From a virus, in the IMG/VR virus record IMGVR_UViG_3300032220_000894, positions 1 through 21,207 of that record: a DNA stretch of 21,207 nt. One strand, given 5' to 3'. The notes below the pieces were generated by a model. The model was not told the origin of the DNA. It was given only the letters and a program-made list of their open reading frames with translations, and made no database searches. Below are positions 7,317 to 14,414 of the stretch, piece after piece. Made by a program: the position numbers and the translations under genes. The first letter of the stretch is position 1. Every line of letters starts with the position of its first letter.

Positions 7317-8525
7317 TCAACGATGTTTAATTTTTCGATCCTTGAACTTATTCTTTTTTTGTACTTCAGTTACTTGTTTTTGTACTTGCTGGACTTTCTG
7401 CGGATTGTCTTTTGCATATTGTTGCATTATTCTTTCATATTGAATATAGTTATTTTGAACTCTTGGCAATTCGTCAGGTGGAACAACTCCAGATGTTAAA
7501 AGTTTCTTAGATGCCAAATAACCAATATCTGGTCTTCCCGCAGAATAAGCAGTTGCTGAAACTTCATCTAATGCATGGAATGAATATATGATGTTTGGAA
7601 CAAACAAAATTTCATTTTGTGGAAATGGTATTTCTGCCGCTTGTCTTGCAAAAACAAATGCTGCTGCTGGTTGATTATACTTTTGACGCAAGACCTGAGA
7701 GATATGAACCAATGGTTCTGCTCTACTTGGTCTATAATTATACGCATCTAAGAATTTTTGTTGTATCTCAGGCCATGGTTTATCCAACATTGCCATAGAT
7801 ACGGCAATTCTATACATCGAATAATAAACCTCTTCAGGCCAACCACCCATATCAACACGCTTTTGATATGCCACTATCGCCTTTTCCCATTGTTGTGAGT
7901 CGAAGTAAGATTGACCAAGATAAAATTGGTATCTGGCATTAAATGGTTCATCAATTAATGCCTTCTCTAGAAGTTCTGCATCCTTTGTATATTTTTCTAC
8001 AGGAGTGATTCCAACATTTCTAGCACCAAGAGTTCTTGCATTCAAATAATAATCACCCTCAATCTTTGCAAGAGTTGGTTCTTTTACATCGGTTGCAGGA
8101 TATTCGTGTAGAACACCTTCATATCTCCAACGAGAGGCAGTCTTGAATACTTGTGTACGCCACCAAGAAAACTCTGGACGACCTAGACGAAGAACATATC
8201 CATCTGCATCCATGTTTGGTGGAAACTTAAAGTTGCCATCAATCTTGTCATCTGCATCGATCATCCAAGCATAGTCTGCTTTGTCATCGCAATGACGCAA
8301 TGCTAGACTTCTATTATGACCGAAACCCTTCCATTCATCTTGATGAAGTTCTCCTGGAATTCCCTTCCCTTCAAAGAACTTCTTAATTATATCTTGAGTC
8401 CCATCAGTAGACCCAGTATCTGATATTACCCAATAATCAATATGCTTATAAACAGATTCCAAGCATTCGTGAATAATATGAGATTCATTCTTAACAATCA
8501 TACACAGAGAAATAGTTTTCTTCAT
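7317..8525 (-). CDS. GT2 family glycosyltransferase with TPR-like C-terminal region
   Basis: This 402-residue protein begins with a GT-A domain: ISLCMIVKNESHIIHECLES (residues 5-24), SDTGSTDGT (35-43) and the metal/nucleotide-sugar motif IDADD (89-93). These features define family 2 transferases of the type fused to tetratricopeptide repeats. A helical-repeat region from about 180 onward includes FNARYQFYLGQSYFDSQQWE (195-214), a TPR-like unit. The C-terminus is Gln/Lys-rich (QQVQKQVTEVQKKNKFKDRK) and basic. The enzyme should move a sugar from a nucleotide sugar to an acceptor, and the TPRs suggest a protein or complex partner. It is the last glycan gene before the fibres and has a late promoter and a strong AAAAGGA Shine-Dalgarno sequence. 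The acceptor is not known. Confidence 0.88.
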   Translation of the reverse strand: MKKTISLCMIVKNESHIIHECLESVYKHIDYWVISDTGSTDGTQDIIKKFFEGKGIPGELHQDEWKGFGHNRSLALRHCDDKADYAWMIDADDKIDGNFKFPPNMDADGYVLRLGRPEFSWWRTQVFKTASRWRYEGVLHEYPATDVKEPTLAKIEGDYYLNARTLGARNVGITPVEKYTKDAELLEKALIDEPFNARYQFYLGQSYFDSQQWEKAIVAYQKRVDMGGWPEEVYYSMYRIAVSMAMLDKPWPEIQQKFLDAYNYRPSRAEPLVHISQVLRQKYNQPAAAFVFARQAAEIPFPQNEILFVPNIIYSFHALDEVSATAYSAGRPDIGYLASKKLLTSGVVPPDELPRVQNNYIQYERIMQQYAKDNPQKVQQVQKQVTEVQKKNKFKDRKIKHR

Positions 8526-8543
8526 GACAAAAATCCTTTTAAG

Positions 8544-8551
8544 TATTTATA
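8544..8551 (-). promoter_or_regulatory. T4-type late promoter for the GT2-TPR gene
   Basis: An exact TATAAATA on the minus strand lies 2 nt beyond the stop of the 57-residue gene and 18 nt before the ATG at 8525, in a 28-nt gap. An AAAAGGA ribosome binding site follows it. The placement mirrors that of the late promoter before the fibre block. Confidence 0.7.
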
Positions 8552-8553
8552 CA

Positions 8554-8727
8554 TTACCAACCAAGAAAAACATCTTTAGATTGAATTTTAAATTTAACAT
8601 TTTTATCCAAAGAATAGTTCTTTATTAGTTCTTTGCTATTAAATTGTTTTTTAAAAGTTGGTATAGAAATAATTGGATACCCGTCAAGGTATCCAATCAA
8701 ATAGTAAATTTTATTTTTTATATTCAT
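8554..8727 (-). CDS. Small 57-residue hypothetical protein
   Basis: Between the GDP-mannose epimerase gene and the GT2-TPR gene an open frame runs from ATG 8727 to TAA 8554. Its ATG overlaps the upstream TGA as ATGA, the coupling signal used elsewhere in this operon. Without it about 200 nt would be non-coding in an otherwise packed region. The product begins MNIKNKIYYLIGYLDGYPII and ends KDVFLGW. It is basic and rich in Lys, Ile and Tyr, with no clear signal peptide or full membrane span. I do not recognise it. A small partner or regulator of the neighbouring enzymes is possible, but that is a guess from position only. Confidence 0.65.
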   Translation of the reverse strand: MNIKNKIYYLIGYLDGYPIISIPTFKKQFNSKELIKNYSLDKNVKFKIQSKDVFLGW

Positions 8728-9752
8728 CTACGAAAGCGGTCTTCCATATCCAATTGAGCAGAATTGCAATATTCTACTTTATTTTGTTGCAAAACTTGCG
8801 ATTCTATCCAATCATATGTAGACTCCATTCCATCACGCAATGAGCGATAGTTTGGCAAACCAATCATTCGCTTGAACAACTTATTATCAGAATTTCTTCC
8901 ACGAACACCAACTGGTCCTGCAATGTTTTTGATATCAACATTCTTTCCAGAAATCTCAATTGCCATTTCTGCAAGATCATTGATCTTAATCATTTCTTCA
9001 GAACCAATGTTCACAGGAACAGTACAATCCGAATTCATAAGACGAATTGTAGCATCAACACAATCATCGATATACAAGAATGATCTAGTTTGCTGTCCAT
9101 CACCCCAGACTTCAATTTCTGATCCGTTCTCTACCTGTGCAACCTTTCTACACATTGCTGCTGGTGCTTTTTCCTTTCCACCCTGCCATGTTCCTTCTGG
9201 TCCAAAGATGTTGTGATAACGAGCAATTCTAACTCGCATTCCATGATTGCGAGCATATGCAAGATAGAGTCTTTCACTGAATAGTTTTTCCCAACCATAC
9301 TCGCTATCTGGTGCTGCTGGATATGCAGACTCCTCTGAGCATTTTGGATTGTCAGGATCTTCTTGGTTGTATGCTGGATACATACATGCCGAAGACGAGT
9401 AGAAGATCTTTCCTACTTTAGTCTTATGACATCTTTCTACGACATTCAAATTGATGAGTGCAGAATTGTGCATAATGTCAGCATCGTGTTCTCCAGTAAA
9501 AATATATCCAGCACCACCCATATCTGCTGCTAATTGATATACCTCATCGAACTGAACATCAAATGCCTTGTCACAAATTTGTTGTAGTCTCAAATCTCCG
9601 ATAATAAAATCATCTGCTGGAGACTTTGAAAATTCTGGATATTTAAGATCAACAACTCTTACCCAATGACCTTCTCTCTTGAATCGTTTTACAAGATGAG
9701 AACCAATAAAACCACCACCGCCAAGTACAAGAATCTTTTTCATATTAATCAT
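8724..9752 (-). CDS. GDP-mannose 3,5-epimerase-like NAD-dependent epimerase
   Basis: This 342-residue protein is an extended short-chain dehydrogenase. It has the NAD-binding GGGGFIG (residues 11-17), LAADMGGAGYIF (74-85), SSSACMYP with Cys123, YGWEK (152-156), the segment RYHNIFGPEGTWQGGKEKAP, WGDGQQTRSFLYIDD (216-230) and VRGRNSDNKL. This combination is characteristic of GDP-mannose 3,5-epimerase, which forms GDP-L-galactose (and GDP-L-gulose). Cys123 and Lys195 match the family's acid/base pair by pattern. The length is close to the usual one. Met1 and Met4 (ATG 9743) are both possible starts and neither has a clear Shine-Dalgarno sequence. It lies 5 nt after the FkbM gene. The likely role is supplying an L-sugar to the transferases of the island. 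Confidence 0.9.
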   Translation of the reverse strand: MINMKKILVLGGGGFIGSHLVKRFKREGHWVRVVDLKYPEFSKSPADDFIIGDLRLQQICDKAFDVQFDEVYQLAADMGGAGYIFTGEHDADIMHNSALINLNVVERCHKTKVGKIFYSSSACMYPAYNQEDPDNPKCSEESAYPAAPDSEYGWEKLFSERLYLAYARNHGMRVRIARYHNIFGPEGTWQGGKEKAPAAMCRKVAQVENGSEIEVWGDGQQTRSFLYIDDCVDATIRLMNSDCTVPVNIGSEEMIKINDLAEMAIEISGKNVDIKNIAGPVGVRGRNSDNKLFKRMIGLPNYRSLRDGMESTYDWIESQVLQQNKVEYCNSAQLDMEDRFRR

Positions 9753-9757
9753 CTATT

Positions 9758-10345
9758 TTAATTTTTAATTAAATCACTATGAATATAGTAATCATCAACA
9801 CTTGCTACATTTTGGATAAAAATATATCCTTTACTTTTTAAATATTCCCTAGATTCATTTATTCGTTGCAATCCACTTGAACCATCAAGAGGACAATCTC
9901 TATAACTGTCAACCTCAAATGTGATTACATTAAATTTATAAGTGTCAAAAGGAATTAAATATAAACATTTAAGTGTTACCGATGGTGGTTCTAAATCCAA
10001 ACTCAAATAGTCCATTGTAGTTGGACAATTGTGTTTCTTAAATAAATCCAAATAGTCAATTTTTAAACAATCTTCTATTAAATATTCAGTATTTGGTCTG
10101 AAAGATTTAAAATCTGTTTCTCCATTTGGAGCAGAATTTGGATCTAAAGAAGCATCTTGAATATCTACTGCTATTCCCTTCCAATTGAATTCCGATTCCA
10201 TCACATAGGTATTACTTATATGTCTTGGTGGTCCAGCACCCAAATCTACAAAATATCCATTTCTTTTGTATTTTAATACATTTAAAGTAAATCTATCTTG
10301 ACCATGTTGTGAACGCCACTTAATTTTATTGATGTCATTTTCCAT
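9758..10345 (-). CDS. FkbM-type SAM-dependent methyltransferase
   Basis: This 195-residue protein has an N-terminal SQHGQDRFTLNVL (residues 12-24) followed by the SAM-binding GYFVDLGAGPP (30-40) and NWKGIAVDIQ. It then has YLSLDLEPPS (about 113-122) and a later FNVITFEVDSYRDC. This order is that of FkbM-family methyltransferases, which often act on hydroxyl groups of sugars in polysaccharide clusters. The usual fold is covered, and no membrane segment is visible. A good AAAGGA ribosome binding site precedes the ATG. It is the first gene after the 91-nt gap and lies 5 nt before the GDP-mannose epimerase gene, so it may methylate a sugar made or transferred by its neighbours. The substrate is unknown. 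Confidence 0.82.
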   Translation of the reverse strand: MENDINKIKWRSQHGQDRFTLNVLKYKRNGYFVDLGAGPPRHISNTYVMESEFNWKGIAVDIQDASLDPNSAPNGETDFKSFRPNTEYLIEDCLKIDYLDLFKKHNCPTTMDYLSLDLEPPSVTLKCLYLIPFDTYKFNVITFEVDSYRDCPLDGSSGLQRINESREYLKSKGYIFIQNVASVDDYYIHSDLIKN

Positions 10346-10384
10346 AATATTTTTCTTTCCTTTGGTTATAATCCCATTAAAACT

Positions 10385-10412
10385 ATTTTACTATGTCTCA
10401 TTCTGTTATCAA
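10385..10412 (-). promoter_or_regulatory. Weak sigma70-like promoter candidate
   Basis: On the minus strand TTGATA (10412-10407) is followed after 16 nt by TAAAAT (10390-10385), each 5/6 to the bacterial -35 and -10 consensus. It lies in the largest gap in the window, ahead of the FkbM gene. In DNA this AT-rich the match is only suggestive, and the -10 overlaps one arm of an inverted repeat. Confidence 0.25.
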
Positions 10413-10436
10413 GTGATTTATAAAGAATAGTAAAAT
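10385..10436. repeat. 10-bp inverted repeat in the 91-nt intergenic gap
   Basis: The arms attttactat (10385-10394) and atagtaaaat (10427-10436) are perfect reverse complements separated by 32 nt. The upstream arm abuts the stop codon of the nucleotidyltransferase-HAD gene. Transcribed on the minus strand the arms could pair, and only a weak AGTTTTAA follows, so it is not a typical terminator. The loop also holds TATAAATC (10415-10422), a 7/8 late box. The rest of the gap, 10346-10384, shows only the FkbM gene's ribosome binding site. Confidence 0.5.
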
Positions 10437-11507
10437 TTATTTGAGGTATGGTTCAATTAATTGATTTCTTGGTATATTTATAGACAAGCAACTTGGAAAT
10501 GGATTGCTTGGAGCAAAATCATTTACTATTATTCTTTTCGAGTGTAAACAAGAATCAATTATCATTTTATAATTTATTTTATTATCTTTTAATAATTTTT
10601 TGTACATTTCCAAAGCATCATTTGGTCTTGATGTTACAAAAATAATCTCATGTCCATCATCTGATAATTGTTTTACTATTTTTAGATTTTCTTCTATTGG
10701 TTCTATGGTATTGTACCAATTTTTGCTGCCATATTTTCCTGTGTTTACCAATACAACGCCATCAATGTCTATAAAATATGTATTTTTAAGGTTTGCCGAA
10801 GAAAACCATTCTTCTTTAGTTCCCCAATCTATAAATTCTGTTGCATCTATCTCAACAAAAACTTTATTATCGGTATCAATAATGTCTGAAATTATATGAC
10901 TAAAATATAATTCTGTTCCTATAGTTTGATGCAAGCGAAAAAATGATTTTATAAAATCATAAGAATTCATCCCATACACTCCAAGACAAATCTTATCAGA
11001 AACTATTTTCTTTTCTACTATTTCTTGTATAATATTGTCTTGATTGACTAATATAAATGATTTTTGTTGAATATTTTTAATAGTGGAATTGACATCTATA
11101 CCAACAACAAAATTTGTCATATTTAGACTATTATATGATACTAAACAATCACAATCCTTTACTACTATTGGTCCACTAATATTTTCTTTTATTAAACAAT
11201 TATATACAGTTTCTGGACTACTATTTGTAGACTCTTCCATTATTACCACTTTATGTGATATATTATGAAAACATTGTTTCAATATTACATCTGCCTCATA
11301 TTTTTGGCAATGCTCTCTCAAAACTACAAAATAAATCATAGAATAATCATCGATAGATAATCCCTCTACAACCTTTTCGATCATTAATTTTCCAGATGGA
11401 TGTGTCAACATCCATTTTGGTTTCATATTTTGAAATCTTGAAGATTTTCCTGCTGCTGGTATTATTAAAATTGGTTTATTTTTGTTTTCACTTTTTGAAT
11501 CATGCAT
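10437..11507 (-). CDS. Nucleotidyltransferase fused to a HAD-type phosphatase domain
   Basis: This 356-residue protein has two enzyme domains. Residues 11-235 look like a sugar-phosphate/alkyl-phosphate nucleotidyltransferase: the glycine-rich IPAAGKSSRF (16-25) followed by KPK (29-31), a metal-site-like VKDCD (116-120) and the closing EFIDWGTKEEW (224-234). Residues 243-356 look like a HAD hydrolase: YFIDIDGVV (244-252, nucleophile Asp247), VTSRP (291-295), Lys324 and IIVNDFAPSNPFPS (326-339), as in small capsule-cluster HAD proteins. The first domain would make an NDP- or CDP-activated group and the second remove a phosphate. The start overlaps the upstream kinase gene by 43 nt. No in-frame ATG lies before the glycine-rich loop other than Met1. 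The substrate is unknown. Confidence 0.8.
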   Translation of the reverse strand: MHDSKSENKNKPILIIPAAGKSSRFQNMKPKWMLTHPSGKLMIEKVVEGLSIDDYSMIYFVVLREHCQKYEADVILKQCFHNISHKVVIMEESTNSSPETVYNCLIKENISGPIVVKDCDCLVSYNSLNMTNFVVGIDVNSTIKNIQQKSFILVNQDNIIQEIVEKKIVSDKICLGVYGMNSYDFIKSFFRLHQTIGTELYFSHIISDIIDTDNKVFVEIDATEFIDWGTKEEWFSSANLKNTYFIDIDGVVLVNTGKYGSKNWYNTIEPIEENLKIVKQLSDDGHEIIFVTSRPNDALEMYKKLLKDNKINYKMIIDSCLHSKRIIVNDFAPSNPFPSCLSINIPRNQLIEPYLK

Positions 11508-12190
11508 AATATAGTTTCTTTCTTTTCTGCTTTGACATATGGAATTATCCTATACAGATGTAACAACAACATAGAATAATGTTGTTTTGTATCGAATTTT
11601 TCGCAAACAGAAATCAATTTTCTTTTTGGTATATTTTGTTTAAATGACCAATAACAAAAAGCATCTTGTAACATTTTAGATTCATCGACTAATGGACAGT
11701 CCACAAATGAATCTAAAAAATCTATAAGATATACTTCGTTATTATTTATAATTACATTTTCAAAAGTTAAATCACCATGACAATAACCATCAGAGACAAT
11801 CCAAGATTGATTCTTTATGATCTCTAATGAATCATCATCAATGTTTATTTCTTTTGCCTTTTTCATTACTAATTCAAAAATATCTTTTTTATTTTCCGTT
11901 TTAAATGAAAATAAATCAATTATATTTTTACAAGATTTTAATGAATTCTGTTGAAAATAAATTGCTAAATTTACTCCAGGAATGTATTCCATATCAAAGT
12001 ACAACAAATCATTTTCAAATCCTGTTTGAAATACTTTTGGTGTTTTTATAAAGGGATGATTAAAATTTATTTGCTTATTTATTTGTTTTAACAATCTTTC
12101 ATTATATTCAATATTTTTAGACTGTTTCCGTATTGTCTTATCATCAACTAGTGTTACTTTACAACCAGAATTTCCAAATAAATTAATCAT
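11465..12190 (-). CDS. APH/choline-kinase-fold small-molecule kinase
   Basis: This 241-residue protein carries the catalytic loop YCHGDLTFENVII (residues 136-148) with Asp140 and Asn145, and the metal-binding LIDFLDS (155-161). These are the marks of the aminoglycoside phosphotransferase/choline kinase superfamily. The N-lobe includes TLVDDKTIRKQ (13-23, with a candidate ATP-binding Lys) and the hinge-like YFDMEYIPG (64-72). It is somewhat short for the family. The phosphorylated substrate may be a sugar, choline, ethanolamine or another alcohol. It lies 1 nt after a methyltransferase gene and overlaps the nucleotidyltransferase-HAD gene, so a kinase-then-nucleotidyltransferase activation route is a reasonable inference. 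Confidence 0.78.
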   Translation of the reverse strand: MINLFGNSGCKVTLVDDKTIRKQSKNIEYNERLLKQINKQINFNHPFIKTPKVFQTGFENDLLYFDMEYIPGVNLAIYFQQNSLKSCKNIIDLFSFKTENKKDIFELVMKKAKEINIDDDSLEIIKNQSWIVSDGYCHGDLTFENVIINNNEVYLIDFLDSFVDCPLVDESKMLQDAFCYWSFKQNIPKRKLISVCEKFDTKQHYSMLLLHLYRIIPYVKAEKKETILCMIQKVKTKINQF

Positions 12191-12191
12191 A

Positions 12192-12869
12192 TTACTTTTT
12201 GATAAAAGGCATTATTTGTGTTTTAAATGATGTAAACGATGTTGCAAATGGTTCGTCTACAATCATATTGTTCTTTTGAATTGGTATTTGTATTGAATCC
12301 ATAATCAATTCAGTTCCCCAATCATGAACTGCTATGCAGTCTCCAGGTTTAATAATTTCAGAATAAATCCAAAACTCTTTTATTTTATCTCCACCATCAC
12401 AAAATATAAAAGTCTTTTTGTCAGAAACATTTAATTTAATATGTTCTATTACTTCCCGAGAAAAAGAATTTCCATGATAAGAATTTACAAAAGGAGAAAT
12501 TTTGGATATTTTATCTAACCAATGCCCACAACCTTCATTCGTTCTAGAATAATAATCCACATAAGGATTCAATTCAAAAGTATCAAAATAAAATCTTTCA
12601 GTTATTGCTGCCATGTTAGCAAAATATGTACTCAATGCTCCTTTTTGAGTTCCAATTTCGACAATATATTCAAATCTATGAGTATCTATATAATACTCTA
12701 AAATTGGTATGGCAAATTGATTTTGTGACATACCACCACCCATATATTTGTGATTTATACTCAATAAATCATTTATATTAATAACTACATTTTTAAATAA
12801 ATCTCTAGGAATTTTTACATTAGATCCGTGTTCTTTGTTAAAAATTGTTTTGTCGTATTGTGTATTCAT
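12192..12869 (-). CDS. Class I SAM-dependent methyltransferase (CmcI / Methyltransf_24-like)
   Basis: This 225-residue protein has the SAM-binding motif YIVEIGTQKGALSTYFAN (residues 68-85), an acidic FELNPYVD (98-105), FIFCDGGDKIKEFWIYSE (154-171) and GDCIAVHDWGTE (176-187). The CDGG...HDWG arrangement resembles the cephalosporin hydroxylase CmcI-like methyltransferases common in bacterial polysaccharide loci. Length is normal. Its leader shares the 13-nt sequence AAACTATATTATG with the nucleotidyltransferase-HAD gene. It probably methylates a sugar or another surface group, but the substrate cannot be read from the sequence. Confidence 0.75.
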   Translation of the reverse strand: MNTQYDKTIFNKEHGSNVKIPRDLFKNVVININDLLSINHKYMGGGMSQNQFAIPILEYYIDTHRFEYIVEIGTQKGALSTYFANMAAITERFYFDTFELNPYVDYYSRTNEGCGHWLDKISKISPFVNSYHGNSFSREVIEHIKLNVSDKKTFIFCDGGDKIKEFWIYSEIIKPGDCIAVHDWGTELIMDSIQIPIQKNNMIVDEPFATSFTSFKTQIMPFIKK

Positions 12870-12881
12870 AATATAGTTTTC

Positions 12882-13784
12882 TTAAAAGTATTTAGAAAAT
12901 CCTTTTTGTGGATTGTATTTAGATTCTGTTTTTTCTATTTGTTCTTCATAAAAATAATGTTTCAAACCCATATACAATGGATATGGATATCTTCCATTGT
13001 CATATGGCAATCTTTTTATCCATATCATATCGATCTTTGGAAATGTTTTAAACATCTTTTCTCTGAGTTCTTCATATACTGCAAGTGCTTCATTTCTTTT
13101 TGGAGATATTGTATACAAATATTCTGGTTGATTTTGATAATGAATTTCTATTCTTTCATCAAATTTTCTCATGTAATTCAATCCAATCCAAGAAGGAATA
13201 TTAAATTTATCATCATAATATGATGAATCTCCATTTGGTGGTAAATCAAATATATGTTGATTTAAATAATCACAAGAAAAAACTTTATTTATATCTTCCG
13301 TATAACCCCACCAGATATGATCTTGAAGTAAATAAGGACGATCTGCATCAATGCCATGCACAAAAATATATCCCTTTGGTGAAGTTCCATCTGTAAATTT
13401 TATATTTACATCATCAACATAAAAATCAACAAAAGATTTCATCATGCATAATGAGTTAGGAAATATGAGTTGATCACTTCTCATCTTAACCGCATATTTA
13501 GATGTACAATGCTTAAGTCCTTCCTTTGTACTCTTAAGTTGAAGATTCATATTGTTATAGTGGGGTGTTATTTTTTCACTTTGAATTATAACAATTCTTT
13601 CATTGTCCTTGTACTTGTCTGGAATAGGTTCTTCGTTCCATGTGGAAACTATTACTTTATTTACGAACCACACCTTTGAATATTCATTTGCAATATCAAG
13701 AGTATCAATTAGAGAACGATTATAATAATTTTGTGAAATTGGTCCTTGCAATATTATATCGGTATCTCTTTCAAAAATTTTCAT
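12882..13784 (-). CDS. WavE-like polysaccharide biosynthesis protein
   Basis: This 300-residue protein starts MKIFERDTDIILQGPISQNY and has VIVSTWNEEPIP (44-55) and YAVKMRSDQLIF (97-108). This combination (ILQGPI, VSTW, KxRSDQ) matches the WavE lipopolysaccharide synthesis family, named for a Vibrio cholerae core-LPS gene. The family is thought to be glycosyltransferase-like, although no strict DxD is obvious here. The C-terminus is basic and aromatic (YPLYMGLKHYFYEEQ). An AAAGG Shine-Dalgarno sequence lies before the ATG. It is separated by 12 nt from each neighbouring gene. Its reaction is not established in the family, so the role is inferred from context. Confidence 0.78.
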   Translation of the reverse strand: MKIFERDTDIILQGPISQNYYNRSLIDTLDIANEYSKVWFVNKVIVSTWNEEPIPDKYKDNERIVIIQSEKITPHYNNMNLQLKSTKEGLKHCTSKYAVKMRSDQLIFPNSLCMMKSFVDFYVDDVNIKFTDGTSPKGYIFVHGIDADRPYLLQDHIWWGYTEDINKVFSCDYLNQHIFDLPPNGDSSYYDDKFNIPSWIGLNYMRKFDERIEIHYQNQPEYLYTISPKRNEALAVYEELREKMFKTFPKIDMIWIKRLPYDNGRYPYPLYMGLKHYFYEEQIEKTESKYNPQKGFSKYF

Positions 13785-13796
13785 ATAAAATAACCT

Positions 13797-14414
13797 TTAA
13801 TTTCTTTTTAATATTGTTAATCCATTGCAATTTGTAAAAATTTTATCTATGGACCATTCAGAATTAGCAATTAAAAATTCAGAAATTGCTGCCTGCAATC
13901 CTCTTTTTATCGTTACTGACTTTGACAGTTTGGATCCCAAATCTTCATGTATCTCATCAATAAATCCATAGGTAGTTGTATCGTGAAAAATTATATATTT
14001 TTTTGCTTTATTTCCATGAAGTTTTAATTCTTCACTCAATTGTCTATAAACATGCAGTGTATCTATAAACAATAAATCCGTCTCTTCAATATTCATATCA
14101 AGACTGTCGCCTAAAATAAATGAATAATTTATATTATTATTTTTAGCATAATCATTTAAGTCATTTAATCTTTCATCAACATTATATTTTTTATCCCAAT
14201 CTGTTGGATGTTTTATATCAATCGAAACTAATTTATTAGGATTTGCAAGTATGAATGGATAAGTTGATATGACCCATCGAACTCCAAGTTCTGTTATGTG
14301 TTTACAATCTTTTGCATATTCCAATAAAGTTGGAATATGCTCATTAATATCAGAAGGAGTATTTACAAAATGTTCGTATGTTTTAAGTATTTTATCATTG
14401 ATGGTATTGTTCAT
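13797..14414 (-). CDS. Class I SAM-dependent methyltransferase (Methyltransf_24-like)
   Basis: This protein of about 205 residues has HITELGVRWVISTYPF (residues 39-54; ELGVR is the SAM-loop signature of this family), LVSIDIKHP (62-70), DLLFIDTLHVYRQLSEEL (113-130) and KYIIFHDTTTYG (139-150). The pattern is that of class I methyltransferases often found in marine bacterial and phage glycan clusters. ATG 14414 is chosen because it overlaps the epimerase stop as ATGA and has GGAAAG 7 nt upstream. A TTG at 14429 would add five residues with no benefit. The substrate is unknown, probably a sugar hydroxyl or amine. Confidence 0.75.
   Translation of the reverse strand: MNNTINDKILKTYEHFVNTPSDINEHIPTLLEYAKDCKHITELGVRWVISTYPFILANPNKLVSIDIKHPTDWDKKYNVDERLNDLNDYAKNNNINYSFILGDSLDMNIEETDLLFIDTLHVYRQLSEELKLHGNKAKKYIIFHDTTTYGFIDEIHEDLGSKLSKSVTIKRGLQAAISEFLIANSEWSIDKIFTNCNGLTILKRN

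Noticed and set aside
7131-7499. Plus-strand open frame of 122 codons
   Set aside because: It crosses two clear minus-strand genes with recognisable domains and has no family resemblance.
12828-13223. Plus-strand open frame of 131 codons rich in Phe and Ile
   Set aside because: It is antisense to the WavE-like gene and the end of the methyltransferase gene. The hydrophobic composition is what AT-rich DNA gives in this frame.
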